Shown: positions 17,054-26,985 of the stretch, in pieces
Numbering within the stretch: position 1 is the stretch's first letter
Layout of the letters: every line of letters begins with the position of its first letter
NCBI RefSeq assembly: GCF_001421435.1
Contig: NZ_LMKA01000024.1
Coordinates: 1 to 64,000 of the forward strand
Length of the DNA: 64,000 bases
Direction of reading: 5' to 3'
From: Chryseobacterium sp. Leaf201
GTDB taxonomy: Bacteria; Bacteroidota; Bacteroidia; Flavobacteriales; Weeksellaceae
Notes under the pieces: model-generated
Seen by the model: only the letters and a program-made list of their open reading frames with translations
Database searches by the model: none
Told to the model about the DNA's origin: nothing
Program-made: the position numbers and the translations under genes

Positions 17054-17919
17054 ATGAAAATAATCATCGCCGCCGGAACCGGATTCTTAGGCAGAAACCT
17101 TGAAAAATATTGTACAGGAAAAGGGCATCAGGTCCATATTCTGACCCGGAACCCGAAACGTAAAAATGAAATCTACTGGGATGCCAAAACATTGGGAGCA
17201 TGGAAAGACCTGCTTGAAAATGCGGATGTCCTGATTAATCTTACGAGGAAAATAAAAAGGAAATATATTCTTCAAGGATTGACAGTACAAAAGTACTTCA
17301 GCAGGCTGTGGATCAGTGTGCCAATAAACCCGGACTGTGGCTGAATGCAAGCTCCGCAACTGCCTATATCCATTCCGAAACGCGTTTGAATACGGAAGAA
17401 AACGGAATTATCGGTGATGATTTTTCCATGAATATCTGTAAAATCTGGGAGAAAGAATTTTTCAGGGTCAACAGTGGAAATATGAGAAAAGCAGCCTTGC
17501 GGACTTCCATTGTTTTAGGAAATAACGGCGGTGCTTTCCCCAAACTGAAAATGATCACAAAACTGGGGCTGGGCGGGAAGCAGGGACCGGGAACCCAGAA
17601 AGTAAGTTGGATTCATATTGATGATTTCTGCAGAGCGGTAGAATTCATTATCAATAACAGAAATATTTCAGGCGCAGTGAATGTAACCGCACCGGAACCG
17701 TTGACCAATGCACATTTTATGAGCAGATTAAGAAAACAAATGAAAATGCCGTTCGGGCTGAATGCTCCGGTCTGGCAACTGAAAATCGCATCCGTATTCC
17801 TCAGGACAGAAACTGAGCTGCTGCTGAAAAGCAGGAACGTCTATCCTGAAAAATTAATCCGTAACGGTTTTGAATTTATGTTTCCGAATATTGAATCTGC
17901 ATTTCAGGATTTGATTTAA
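17054..17919 (+). pseudogene. TIGR01777-like NAD-dependent epimerase, disrupted by a small deletion
   Basis: The first frame (17054-17344) begins M-K-I-I-I-A-A-G-T-G-F-L-G, a Rossmann dinucleotide motif, and reads well to D-V-L-I-N-L at about 17240. The second frame takes over at once with Y-E-E-N-K-K-E-I-Y-S-S-R and runs to 17919. In family members a short G-K-S-V-D-C-R type segment sits between these two, so about 25 nt appear to be missing and the frame is lost. The rest, including W-I-H-I-D-D-F-C-R-A-V and the N-V-T-A-P-E-P end, is well preserved, so inactivation looks recent. The loss is too large for a homopolymer error, though assembly collapse cannot be excluded. Confidence 0.8.
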
Positions 17920-18040
17920 ACAGATCCAGGCACGCTCAAAACTCAATTATTTGAAATTAAAAAATGATGCCTTCACACATCCTAAATTAAAGTTTTGCGG
18001 TTTCATCAAATGATGATTAAATTAGCGCAAACAAACATAG

Positions 18041-19483
18041 ATGTCAACCCAGCAAAAAACGAAGACCCTATTTCTTTCATCCTTATTCCTTTCCTCCGCT
18101 TTGTTTTCACAGGCACACAACGTTTCCGAAGGCTATCAAAAGCCAGATGATCCTCTGGTGATGCAGAATCTTGAAGAATGGCAGGACCTGAAATTCGGGC
18201 TGTTCATGCATTGGGGAACCTACAGCCAGTGGGGAATTGTGGAAAGCTGGAGTTTATGCCCGGAAGACGAATCCTGGACACAGCGCAGGCCGGAACACGG
18301 GAAATCATACAGTGAATATGTGGAAAACTACGAAAACCTGCAGAAAACGTTCAATCCGACACAGTTTGATCCGCAAAAATGGGCAGACGCAACAAAGAAA
18401 GCCGGAATGAAATATGTGGTTTTTACCACCAAGCACCACGACGGTTTCGCGATGTTTGACACCCAAGAATCTGATTATAAAATCACGTCTCCGAATACAC
18501 CTTTTTCCAGAAATCCGAAAGCGGATGTTACGAAAGAAATCTTCAGTACCTTCAGAAAAGAAGGATTTAAGATCGGGGCCTACTTTTCAAAACCCGACTG
18601 GCATTCCGATGATTACTGGTGGCCGTATTTTCCGCCGAAAGACCGCAACGTTAATTACGATCCGAAAAAATACCCTGAACGATGGGGAAATTTTAAAAAA
18701 TTCACTTTTAATCAGCTTAACGAAATTACTTCCAATTACGGAAAAATCGATATCCTGTGGTTAGACGGAGGCTGGGTGCGGCCTTTTCATACCATTGACC
18801 CGAAAGTGGAATGGCAGAGAACCATTAAGGTGGAACAGGATATTGATATGGATAAAATAGGAATGATGGCCCGGAAAAACCAGCCCGGCATTATCGTGGT
18901 AGACCGTACCGTTCCCGGAAAATGGGAAAATTACGTCACACCAGAACAGGCCGTTCCGGAGCATGCCCTTTCCATTCCGTGGGAAAGCTGCATCACCATG
19001 GGCGATTCCTTTTCCTATGTCCCGAATGACCATTACAAAACTTCACAGAAAATCATTGAAACCTTAATCAAAATCATTTCAAGAGGCGGGAATTACCTGA
19101 TGAATATTGCCCCCGGCCCCAACGGCGATTATGATCCGGTAGTGTATGAACGGTTAAAAGAAATTTCAGGCTGGATGGAGAAAAACCGGTCTGCCGTCTT
19201 TGCCACAAGAAGCATAGCACCCTATCATGAGGGGGATTTTTATTATACGCAGAGCAAAGATCAGAAAACGGTCAACGTTTTTCATATGGATGATAAGGCA
19301 GATTACCGTTCTCCTGCAACATTAAAGTTCACTGTTCCTGAAAATTTTAACCCTCGTTCTGTAAAGGTATTAGGGCTTCCGGGTAAAATTAAATGGAAGA
19401 AATCCGGAAACTCAATTGAAATAAATATGCCTGAAGAAAGAGCCCGGTTAAAATATTCAACCGTAATCCAACTGACACAATAA
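18041..19483 (+). CDS. Alpha-L-fucosidase, GH29
   Basis: 480 aa with a signal peptide (about 1-26). The catalytic barrel begins F-G-L-F-M-H-W-G-T-Y-S, and later segments are characteristic: T-T-K-H-H-D-G-F-A-M-F-D and I-D-I-L-W-L-D-G-G-W, where Asp242 is the expected nucleophile. The acid/base residue is variable in GH29 and I do not assign it. It releases terminal L-fucose from glycans in the periplasm or outside. The stop codon overlaps the start of the GH3 gene by one base (TAATG), so the two are co-translated. Confidence 0.93.
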   Translation: MSTQQKTKTLFLSSLFLSSALFSQAHNVSEGYQKPDDPLVMQNLEEWQDLKFGLFMHWGTYSQWGIVESWSLCPEDESWTQRRPEHGKSYSEYVENYENLQKTFNPTQFDPQKWADATKKAGMKYVVFTTKHHDGFAMFDTQESDYKITSPNTPFSRNPKADVTKEIFSTFRKEGFKIGAYFSKPDWHSDDYWWPYFPPKDRNVNYDPKKYPERWGNFKKFTFNQLNEITSNYGKIDILWLDGGWVRPFHTIDPKVEWQRTIKVEQDIDMDKIGMMARKNQPGIIVVDRTVPGKWENYVTPEQAVPEHALSIPWESCITMGDSFSYVPNDHYKTSQKIIETLIKIISRGGNYLMNIAPGPNGDYDPVVYERLKEISGWMEKNRSAVFATRSIAPYHEGDFYYTQSKDQKTVNVFHMDDKADYRSPATLKFTVPENFNPRSVKVLGLPGKIKWKKSGNSIEINMPEERARLKYSTVIQLTQ

Positions 19484-22140
19484 TGAAATTAAGAAGTACA
19501 TTAATAGCAGTTTCATTGTTGGCTTCCGTTTTTATCGCGGCCCAGAAACCATTATACAAAGACCCGAAACAGCCTGTGGAAGCCAGAATTAAGGACCTGC
19601 TTCAACGCATGACACCTGAAGAAAAATTCTGGCAGTGTTTCATGATCCCCGGAGATCTGGATAACGTTCCCAAAGGCCGGTATGCCCACGGAATCTTCGG
19701 ACTGCAGGTGAGTGCCGGAAATCAGGGCGGCGGTGCTGCCGGGCAGCTTTTAACCTATAATGCTAATGAAGATGCAGAAAGGCTGGCAAAGAAAATCAAT
19801 GCGATTCAGAAATATTTTGTGGAAGAATCCAGATTAGGAATTCCGATCATCCCATTTGACGAAGCCCTGCACGGGCTGATGCGCGAAGGAGCCACCGCTT
19901 TTCCACAGGCAATCGGTTTATCGGCAACTTTCAATCCTGAATTGATTAAAGAAATTTCGGGTGCAATTGCCAGGGAATCAAAACTGAGAGGAATCCGTCA
20001 GATTCTGACGCCGGTGGTCAATCTCGCAAGCGATGTCCGGTGGGGGAGAACAGAGGAAACCTATGGAGAAGACCCTTTTTTGACTTCGGTGATGGGCGTA
20101 AGTTTTGTCAGTTCCTTTGAAAACCAGGGAATCATTACCACACCGAAACACTTTTTAGCCAACGTCGGCGAAGGCGGCCGGGATTCATATCCCATTCACT
20201 GGAGCCAAAGGTACCTGGAAGAGACCCATTTAATTCCTTTTAAAAAAGCTTTTAAAGAAGGGAAGAGCAGATCTGTCATGACTGCATATAATCTGCTGGA
20301 CGGAAGGCCCTCAACGGCAAATCACTGGCTGCTGACCGAAAAACTGAAGAAAGATTGGGATTTTAAAGGATTTGTGATCAGTGATGCCAGTGCGGTAGGC
20401 GGTGCCAACGTGCTGCATTTTACGGCAAAGGATTATGACGATGCTTCTGCCCAGGCGGTCAATGCAGGGCTGGATGTGATTTTCCAGACCGAGTATCAGC
20501 ATTATAAATTATTTATGCCCCCGTTTCTGGACGGCAGGATTTCAAAAGAACGGATTGATGATGCGGTAACACGGGTGTTAAGGGCGAAATTTGAATTGGG
20601 ATTATTTGAAAATCCTTATGTTTCCGATGCCGATGTTGCCGCATTAAAGAAAATCAACCACAAGCCGCTGGCTGAAAAAGCGGCCGGTGAATCTTTTGTT
20701 TTGCTTCAAAACAACAACCGGACATTACCGGTTTCTGAGAAAGTGAAAAAAATTCTGGTGATTGGGACCGATGCTGCCGATGCAAGACTGGGAGGCTATT
20801 CCGGGCCGGGAAACAAAAAAGTGAGTATCCTGGACGGCATTAAAAATTTCGTTAAAAATAAAAATATCGAGATTACCTATTCAAAAGGAATCGACTGGAA
20901 CCTGAAGGAATTTGTTGCTGTTCCCACAGAATTTCTGTCGTCAGAAAATCAGCAAGGATTAAAAGGGCATTACTTTTCCAATTCTGATTTAAAAGGAAAT
21001 CCGGCATTTGAAAAACAGGACGGACAGATTAATTTCAAGTGGACTTTATATTCCCCGGATCCTGAAAAACTGCAGCCGGACAATTACAGTGTACGCTGGA
21101 CAGGAAAACTGGAAGCCCCAAACTCCGGGAAATACCAGTTTGGATTACGCGGAAATGACGGCTTCAGGCTTTATGTTAATGGGAAACTGATGATTGACAA
21201 TTGGGAAAAGCTGGGCTATTCTACAAAAACAGCAGATATGGATCTTGTAAAAGGTCAGAAATACGATATTACTGTTGAGTTCCGTGAAAACAGAGGCGAA
21301 GCCAACATCGAACTAATCTGGAATTACGGACTGCATGATTACCGTAAAGATTTTAATGAAGCGTTACAGCTGGCCGGACAGGCAGATTATATCATCGTGA
21401 CTGCCGGAATCCATGAAGGGGAATTCCAGGACCGCTCTTCGCTGAGCCTTCCGGGAAATCAGGAGGAATTTATACATGAGGTGTCCAGATTAAATAAACC
21501 GATAACGATTGTTTTGGTCGGAGGTTCGGCGATAAAAACTACCGCATGGAAAGATAAAGTCGGAGCCATTCTGGATGTCTGGTATCCCGGTGAAGAAGGC
21601 GGAAATGCCGTTGTCAAAGTGCTCTTCGGAGCAGAAAACCCATCCGGGAAACTGCCGGTTACATTCCCGGTTGAAGAAGGGCAGCTGCCTTTGACGTATA
21701 ATCATCACCCGACAGGAAGAGGAAATGACTATTATGATCTCAGTGGTGAACCTTTATATCCGTTCGGTTTCGGATTGAGCTATACCACTTTTGAAATTTC
21801 GGATTTAAAACTCAATAAAGCAGATTACACCGAAAACGAAACAATTACGGCAAAGATCACAGTAAAAAATACAGGCCTGAAAGCAGGAAGCGAAGTGGTT
21901 CAGCTGTATGTGAAAGATCTGCTGGCTTCAATGTCAAGGCCTGTCTTGGAAATGAAAGGTTTCAAAAAAGTACATCTGCAGCCGGGAGAAACAAAGCAAA
22001 TTACCATTGAAGTTCCGGTGAAAGAACTGCAGTTTCTGGATTCAACAATGAATTGGGTAACCGAAAAAGGAACCTACCGGATTATGGTGGGGAATTCATC
22101 TAAAAATTTAACTTTAAAGCAGAATATTGAGGTTAAATAA
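19483..22140 (+). CDS. GH3 beta-glucosidase/xylosidase with PA14 insertion
   Basis: 885 aa with a signal peptide ending at about residue 20. The N-terminal barrel (about 25-370) contains K-H-F-L-A-N and F-V-I-S-D-A-S, with Asp301 as nucleophile. A PA14 carbohydrate-binding insertion lies at about 487-625 (G-H-Y-F-S-N, then G-N-D-G-F-R-L-Y-V-N-G). The second GH3 domain resumes after it and the C-terminus (about 775-885) is a fibronectin-like domain. Substrate could be beta-glucoside or xyloside; the sequence does not decide. It overlaps the fucosidase gene by one base, pointing to a shared fucosylated glycan target. Confidence 0.92.
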   Translation: MKLRSTLIAVSLLASVFIAAQKPLYKDPKQPVEARIKDLLQRMTPEEKFWQCFMIPGDLDNVPKGRYAHGIFGLQVSAGNQGGGAAGQLLTYNANEDAERLAKKINAIQKYFVEESRLGIPIIPFDEALHGLMREGATAFPQAIGLSATFNPELIKEISGAIARESKLRGIRQILTPVVNLASDVRWGRTEETYGEDPFLTSVMGVSFVSSFENQGIITTPKHFLANVGEGGRDSYPIHWSQRYLEETHLIPFKKAFKEGKSRSVMTAYNLLDGRPSTANHWLLTEKLKKDWDFKGFVISDASAVGGANVLHFTAKDYDDASAQAVNAGLDVIFQTEYQHYKLFMPPFLDGRISKERIDDAVTRVLRAKFELGLFENPYVSDADVAALKKINHKPLAEKAAGESFVLLQNNNRTLPVSEKVKKILVIGTDAADARLGGYSGPGNKKVSILDGIKNFVKNKNIEITYSKGIDWNLKEFVAVPTEFLSSENQQGLKGHYFSNSDLKGNPAFEKQDGQINFKWTLYSPDPEKLQPDNYSVRWTGKLEAPNSGKYQFGLRGNDGFRLYVNGKLMIDNWEKLGYSTKTADMDLVKGQKYDITVEFRENRGEANIELIWNYGLHDYRKDFNEALQLAGQADYIIVTAGIHEGEFQDRSSLSLPGNQEEFIHEVSRLNKPITIVLVGGSAIKTTAWKDKVGAILDVWYPGEEGGNAVVKVLFGAENPSGKLPVTFPVEEGQLPLTYNHHPTGRGNDYYDLSGEPLYPFGFGLSYTTFEISDLKLNKADYTENETITAKITVKNTGLKAGSEVVQLYVKDLLASMSRPVLEMKGFKKVHLQPGETKQITIEVPVKELQFLDSTMNWVTEKGTYRIMVGNSSKNLTLKQNIEVK

Positions 22141-22249
22141 AGGTTTAAACAGAATTTTACCATTCGGATATTGCAGCCGTTTTCTTTTTAGGGAACGGTT
22201 TTTGCAACTTCTGAAGCAAAATATTTCAACATACCACATCATTTAATCT

Positions 22250-23563
22250 ATGAAAAAATATATCCTATCGGCAGCCACACTGCTTTTCTTCAGCTGTAAA
22301 GAAAATAAAAATCAAACCGCCTCGGGAACGGATGAAGTCGCTACCAAAACAGATACCCTGAAGTTGCCGGCACCCGACGAGAAAAATGCTAAAAACAAGT
22401 TCAGTAACGTAATTGGATGGCCTGCCGGAAAGGCTCCGACCGCGCCTGAAGGTTTTACGGTGACCCGTTTTGCGGAAAATATTAAAAGTCCGCGAAACAT
22501 GATCCAGGCTGCAAACGGTGATATCTTTGTCGTACTTTCAAATTCCGAGCGTACAAAAACGGAAAAAATAAAAAATGACATCAGCGGAAAAAGTGATGCC
22601 GAAGTCGGCGGGAAATCGGCCAACCGGATTATTCTTTACAGGGATGCCAATAAAGACGGGGTAGCAGAATCATCTTCTGTTTTCCTGGATAATCTGAACC
22701 AGCCGTACGGAATGCTGATTATCAAGGACAAATTTTACGTTGCCAACACAGACGGGCTCTGGGTTTACCCGTATCAGGAAGGCGAAACGAAAATCACGAA
22801 GCCCGGAAAGAAAATTGTGAGTCTTCCTGCCGGAGGCTATAACAACCACTGGACAAGGAATTTAATTGCTAATAAAGACCAGTCGAAAATCTATATTTCT
22901 GTAGGATCCGGAAGCAATGTCGGTGAAAACGGAATGGAATACGAAGTAAGAAGGGCCAATATCCTGGAAGTGAACCCTGACGGTAGCGGCGAGAAAATCT
23001 ATGCGGCGGGGCTTAGAAACCCTGTTGGGATGAGCTGGAATCCTGCAACCGGAGAATTATGGACCGTTGTTAATGAAAGAGATGAATTGGGTGACGAATT
23101 GGTTCCCGATTATCTGACGAGTGTTAAGCAGAATGCATTTTACGGCTGGCCGTATGCCTATTTCGGGAAAAATGAAGACCCGAGGAGAAAAGGGGAAAAA
23201 CCGGATCTTGTTGCCAAAACAATAGTTCCGGATGTTCCGCTTGGTTCCCATACTGCGTCGTTAGGCCTGTCTTTTTACACAGGAAATCAGTTTCCGGAAA
23301 AGTATAAAAACGGAGCGTTCATCGGGCAGCACGGTTCATGGAACCGGTCTTCACTCGTAGGGTATCAGGTAGCGTTTGTGCCTTTTGCCAACGGAAAAGC
23401 ATCAGGTTCATATCAGCCGTTTTTAACCGGATTTATCGCGAATGAAGAAAAAGGAGATGTATACGGAAGGCCTGTAGGGGTTTTACAGATTGCCGACGGT
23501 TCACTGCTGGTTGCGGATGACGTAAGCGGAATTGTCTGGAGAGTAGCGTATGCTAAAAAGTAA
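22250..23563 (+). CDS. PQQ-type sugar (sorbosone) dehydrogenase lipoprotein
   Basis: 437 aa lipoprotein: M-K-K-Y-I-L-S-A-A-T-L-L-F-F-S-C. The mature part forms a six-bladed propeller of the glucose/sorbosone dehydrogenase family, with P-R-N-M, Q-P-Y-G-M, G-L-R-N-P-V-G-M and H-G-S-W-N-R segments. It would oxidise an aldose or related sugar using PQQ, passing electrons to the envelope chain. No PQQ synthesis genes are in the window. It follows the two glycosidases by 109 nt and may act on their products, but it may also have its own promoter. Confidence 0.88.
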   Translation: MKKYILSAATLLFFSCKENKNQTASGTDEVATKTDTLKLPAPDEKNAKNKFSNVIGWPAGKAPTAPEGFTVTRFAENIKSPRNMIQAANGDIFVVLSNSERTKTEKIKNDISGKSDAEVGGKSANRIILYRDANKDGVAESSSVFLDNLNQPYGMLIIKDKFYVANTDGLWVYPYQEGETKITKPGKKIVSLPAGGYNNHWTRNLIANKDQSKIYISVGSGSNVGENGMEYEVRRANILEVNPDGSGEKIYAAGLRNPVGMSWNPATGELWTVVNERDELGDELVPDYLTSVKQNAFYGWPYAYFGKNEDPRRKGEKPDLVAKTIVPDVPLGSHTASLGLSFYTGNQFPEKYKNGAFIGQHGSWNRSSLVGYQVAFVPFANGKASGSYQPFLTGFIANEEKGDVYGRPVGVLQIADGSLLVADDVSGIVWRVAYAKK

Positions 23564-23588
23564 TAAATATATAGATTTAAATAATAAG

Positions 23589-23618
23589 AAAAGAGGATGC
23601 GAAAGTATTCTCTTTTTT
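23589..23618 (+). terminator. Intrinsic terminator after the sugar dehydrogenase
   Basis: AAAAGAGGAT (23589-23598) pairs with ATTCTCTTTT (23607-23616) with one G-T pair, an 8-nt loop and a T run. Confidence 0.75.
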
Positions 23619-23915
23619 GGTTTAAAGCTCAGTGAACCGGAACAGAAGCATCAGAAATAATTATTATCAATTTCCTTTTCAAACAGTAAATCAGGCTGAT
23701 TAAATACACAGTTTATCAAGCAGAAAAGTACAGTCAGATAACAGAGTCACCGGCAGCTGTTATTAATAATCATAAATCTTTAGGCAAAGCCGTTAAAAAC
23801 CTGGTCCGGTGTAAACGGCAGCTTTACAAATGCAGGCAGAAAAGCTTTATTCAATACCTCCCCGAATCATTGTAATCCAATATTTTTCCTTAAATTCGCA
23901 TAAAATTTTATACTA
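23619..23915. other. Intergenic region before lpdA
   Basis: Apart from the terminator at its left end and the promoter at its right end I see no gene. A weak GCCGTT/AACGGC hairpin lies near 23790-23820. Confidence 0.5.
23870..23898 (+). promoter_or_regulatory. Probable promoter of lpdA
   Basis: TTG at 23870-23872, 18-nt spacer, TAAATTCG at 23891-23898, one mismatch to TAnnTTTG. The ATG follows at 23916. Confidence 0.55.
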
Positions 23916-25304
23916 ATGAACTACGATATTATTGTCATCGGAAGTGGTCCTGGAGGATATGTTACAGCGATCAGAGCAGCACAGCTGGGTTTTAAAACTG
24001 CTATTATCGAGAAAGAAAACTTAGGAGGGATCTGCCTGAACTGGGGATGTATTCCGACGAAAGCTTTGTTGAAGTCTGCTCAGGTATTTCATTACATCAA
24101 CCATGCTGAAGATTACGGACTGAATAAAGTGGAGGCCGGATTCGAGTTTCCGAACGTAATCCAGAGAAGCCGTGGGGTTGCCAATAAAATGAGCAAGGGA
24201 ATTGAATTCCTGATGAAAAAGAACAAAATCGACGTAATCCTGGGAACAGCCAAAGTTCAGAAAGGGAAAAAAGTTTCCGTAACGGATAAAGAAGGTAAGG
24301 TTACTGAATATTCAGGTACCCATATCATTATCGCTACCGGAGCACGTTCAAGAGAATTGCCGAACCTGCCGCAGGACGGTAAAAAAGTAATCGGATACAG
24401 ACAGGCACTGTCTTTACCGGAGCAGCCGAAATCTATGATCGTAGTAGGTTCAGGGGCAATCGGGGTAGAGTTTGCCGATTTTTATAATACCATGGGAACA
24501 AAAGTAACGGTAGTTGAATTTATGCCGAACATCGTTCCTGTAGAAGACGAAGAAATCTCCAAGCACCTGGAGAAATCCCTTAAGAAAACCGGTATCGAAA
24601 TCATGACGAATGCTTCTGTGGAAAGCGTTGATACCAGCGGGGAAGGTGTTAAAGCAACCGTAAAAACAGCCAAAGGAAACATCACGCTGGAAGCGGATAT
24701 CCTATTGTCTGCCGTAGGTATTGCTGCCAATATTGAAAACATCGGCCTTGAAGAAGTGGGCATCCAGACGGATAAAGGAAGAGTGCTGGTAAACGAATGG
24801 TACGAAACTTCAGTACCGGGTTACTATGCGATCGGAGATTTGATCCCGACTCAGGCTTTGGCACACGTTGCTTCTGCCGAAGGTATTACCTGCGTAGAGA
24901 AAATCAAGGGAATGCATGTTGAGAAAATTGATTACGGCAATATCCCGGGATGTACATACTGCCACCCTGAAGTAGCTTCTGTAGGCCTTACTGAAAAGCA
25001 GGCGAAGGAAAAAGGTTACGAAATCAAAGTAGGGAAGTTCCCTCTTTCTGCCAGCGGAAAAGCTACAGCCAACGGAAATACGGACGGTTTCATCAAAGTT
25101 ATTTTCGATGCAAAATACGGGGAGTGGTTAGGTTGCCACATGATCGGTGACGGTGTTACGGATATGGTGGCGGAAGCGGTAGTCGCAAGAAAGCTGGAAA
25201 CTACAGGCCATGAGATCATCAAATCCATCCACCCGCACCCAACGGTTTCTGAAGCCATTATGGAAGCAGCAGCAGCGGCTTACGGTGAAGTGATCCACAT
25301 TTAA
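23916..25304 (+). CDS. lpdA: Dihydrolipoyl dehydrogenase (E3)
   Basis: 462 aa, full length for the family. FAD-binding G-S-G-P-G-G lies at residues 9-14. The redox disulfide is C40-L-N-W-G-C45. A second Rossmann motif, V-G-S-G-A-I-G-V-E-F, binds NAD, and the C-terminal H-P-H-P-T-V-S-E supplies the His-Glu pair. It reoxidises lipoamide of the pyruvate, 2-oxoglutarate or branched-chain dehydrogenase complexes. It stands alone here, with no E1/E2 genes beside it and its own promoter, so it may serve several complexes. Confidence 0.96.
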   Translation: MNYDIIVIGSGPGGYVTAIRAAQLGFKTAIIEKENLGGICLNWGCIPTKALLKSAQVFHYINHAEDYGLNKVEAGFEFPNVIQRSRGVANKMSKGIEFLMKKNKIDVILGTAKVQKGKKVSVTDKEGKVTEYSGTHIIIATGARSRELPNLPQDGKKVIGYRQALSLPEQPKSMIVVGSGAIGVEFADFYNTMGTKVTVVEFMPNIVPVEDEEISKHLEKSLKKTGIEIMTNASVESVDTSGEGVKATVKTAKGNITLEADILLSAVGIAANIENIGLEEVGIQTDKGRVLVNEWYETSVPGYYAIGDLIPTQALAHVASAEGITCVEKIKGMHVEKIDYGNIPGCTYCHPEVASVGLTEKQAKEKGYEIKVGKFPLSASGKATANGNTDGFIKVIFDAKYGEWLGCHMIGDGVTDMVAEAVVARKLETTGHEIIKSIHPHPTVSEAIMEAAAAAYGEVIHI

Positions 25305-25338
25305 TAATACCATAACCAACTAATAACTCAATAAAGGT

Positions 25339-25953
25339 ATGTTTAAGAAATTAGCGGCAGAAGCATTAGGTTTAGGCGACATCGGTAAGATTATCCCTTC
25401 CCAGGACTACGATAAGGTAGACTCGGATGATTATATCTTATCTGAAGACAATGAGAAAATTTTCTTCCTGATTAAATCCAAAAGGGATGAATACTGTTTT
25501 ACCAACAGGGCTTTGATCCATATTGACGGAGCAAGTGCTCTGGACAGAAAGAGAGTGCTGAGAAGATATGAATATTATCAGTTTCCTTTTTCCAATGTTG
25601 TTTTACAGACTGCAGGAACTATTGACCTGGATGTTGAAATTTCATTCAATATCGGAAATGTCCCTTTGATGATCAGCGTGGCGAAAGGCCAGATTGATCA
25701 GCTGAAAGACCTTTATAAAGCAATTTTAGCAATTCAGCAGGTGGTGCATCATAACGAGTCTTTACTGACTTTCTCCAATGACAGTTTAGTGAAAGCGGTA
25801 GCTACTGTAGCATCCGGCAAGCAGGAAAATGTTTCTAAAAGCCAGGAACTGAAGACCATCAACGAATATATTTTCGCATGGAATACCACCAGTTTCGACA
25901 GATATACCCAAAAGGATTTTTCTAAAATCTTTGAAAAGTATATTGATAATTAA
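25339..25953 (+). CDS. PH-domain protein (bacterial bPH / YvbH type)
   Basis: 204 aa, no signal peptide. The central part (about 30-125) reads as a bacterial pleckstrin-like domain: E-K-I-F-F-L-I-K-S-K-R-D-E-Y-C-F-T-N-R-A-L-I. A helical C-terminal part (about 130-200) with an aromatic end follows. These proteins are small and cytoplasmic or peripheral, and their role is poorly known. The gene starts 34 nt after lpdA and ends at a strong terminator, so it may be read from the lpdA promoter. Confidence 0.8.
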   Translation: MFKKLAAEALGLGDIGKIIPSQDYDKVDSDDYILSEDNEKIFFLIKSKRDEYCFTNRALIHIDGASALDRKRVLRRYEYYQFPFSNVVLQTAGTIDLDVEISFNIGNVPLMISVAKGQIDQLKDLYKAILAIQQVVHHNESLLTFSNDSLVKAVATVASGKQENVSKSQELKTINEYIFAWNTTSFDRYTQKDFSKIFEKYIDN

Positions 25954-25974
25954 GATTTCAATTTAATCATAAAG

Positions 25975-26003
25975 AAAACCACAGATTTTGTCTGTGGTTT
26001 TTT
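25975..26003 (+). terminator. Intrinsic terminator after the PH-domain gene
   Basis: AAAACCACAGA (25975-25985), 5-nt loop, TCTGTGGTTTT (25991-26001), a perfect 11-bp stem with a T run. Confidence 0.9.
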
Positions 26004-26100
26004 ATTTGTATAATTTTATGAACTGTTAAATTATAATTAAAGAACAGCATTTCGGCATATTAATCCTGCTTTTTTATTTCTGTTTTCTTAATTTTATGTA

Positions 26101-26910
26101 ATGAATTCAGAAAAGACCGGGCTTGTTTTATCCGGAGGCGGTACCAAAGGTATTGCCCATGCAGGCGTTTTAAAGTTTCTCAGGGAAAAGGATATCGAAG
26201 TAGACCTCCTTTCCTGCTGCAGCGCAGGTTCCATTGTGGGCTGCCTCCACGCTGTAGGGAAAACACCGGAAGAAATCCTGGATTTCTTTAATTCCATTTA
26301 TTTTTTCAACTGGAAACATTTTGCATTCAATAAGCCGGGACTGGTTTCATCCGTTATTTTCAGGAATTACCTCCATCCCGTTTTCGGAGATATGAAACTG
26401 GGCGACCTTGATAAAGAAGTACGGATTGTAGCCACGGAGCTGGTAACCGGAACTGAGAAGATCTTTGATCCGGATTTCAAAGTGGTGGATGCCATTATTG
26501 CCTCATGTTCCATCCCCGGAATTACCACACCCTACATCATCAACGGTGAAATGTACTGTGACGGAGGCGTCCTGAATAACTTTCCTGCCGATATCATCAG
26601 GGAAGATTGTGATAAGATGATTGGTGTCTTTGTATCTCCGCCCCACAATATTAAGATTGATGACCTGAAGTCCATTAAAGCTATTGTATCCCGTTCCTAT
26701 GACCTGCTTTCATACCGGGTGGAGAAAATTAAGTTTAACTATTGCGACTGGTTTATTTCATCCCAGGAACTGTCAAGCTACGGAACTTTTGAAAGAAGGA
26801 AAGACCGGCTGGAAAAAATCTTTGATATCGGATACCGCGCTGCCAAAGAAAGCTTTAATGAGAGCAGTTTCCAGCTGATGCAGCCATCCACACCAGAGAA
26901 GGCCGTCTGA
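26101..26910 (+). CDS. Patatin-like phospholipase
   Basis: 269 aa, no signal peptide. The oxyanion loop is G12-G-G-T-K-G-I. The nucleophile elbow reads C39-C-S41-A-G-S, so the first glycine of the usual G-x-S-x-G is a cysteine while Ser41 is kept. The catalytic aspartate is in Y-C-D154-G-G-V. The set is complete for a Ser-Asp dyad acyl hydrolase. The protein is probably a cytosolic or membrane-associated lipase. It is a single-gene unit read toward a minus-strand gene. The altered elbow is odd but may be tolerated. Confidence 0.9.
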   Translation: MNSEKTGLVLSGGGTKGIAHAGVLKFLREKDIEVDLLSCCSAGSIVGCLHAVGKTPEEILDFFNSIYFFNWKHFAFNKPGLVSSVIFRNYLHPVFGDMKLGDLDKEVRIVATELVTGTEKIFDPDFKVVDAIIASCSIPGITTPYIINGEMYCDGGVLNNFPADIIREDCDKMIGVFVSPPHNIKIDDLKSIKAIVSRSYDLLSYRVEKIKFNYCDWFISSQELSSYGTFERRKDRLEKIFDIGYRAAKESFNESSFQLMQPSTPEKAV

Positions 26911-26985
26911 ATTTATCGATTATCTTTTATAATCATCAACTGAAAACAACCCAAAAAAACACCCACTTAAAGGCGGGAGTTTCTG

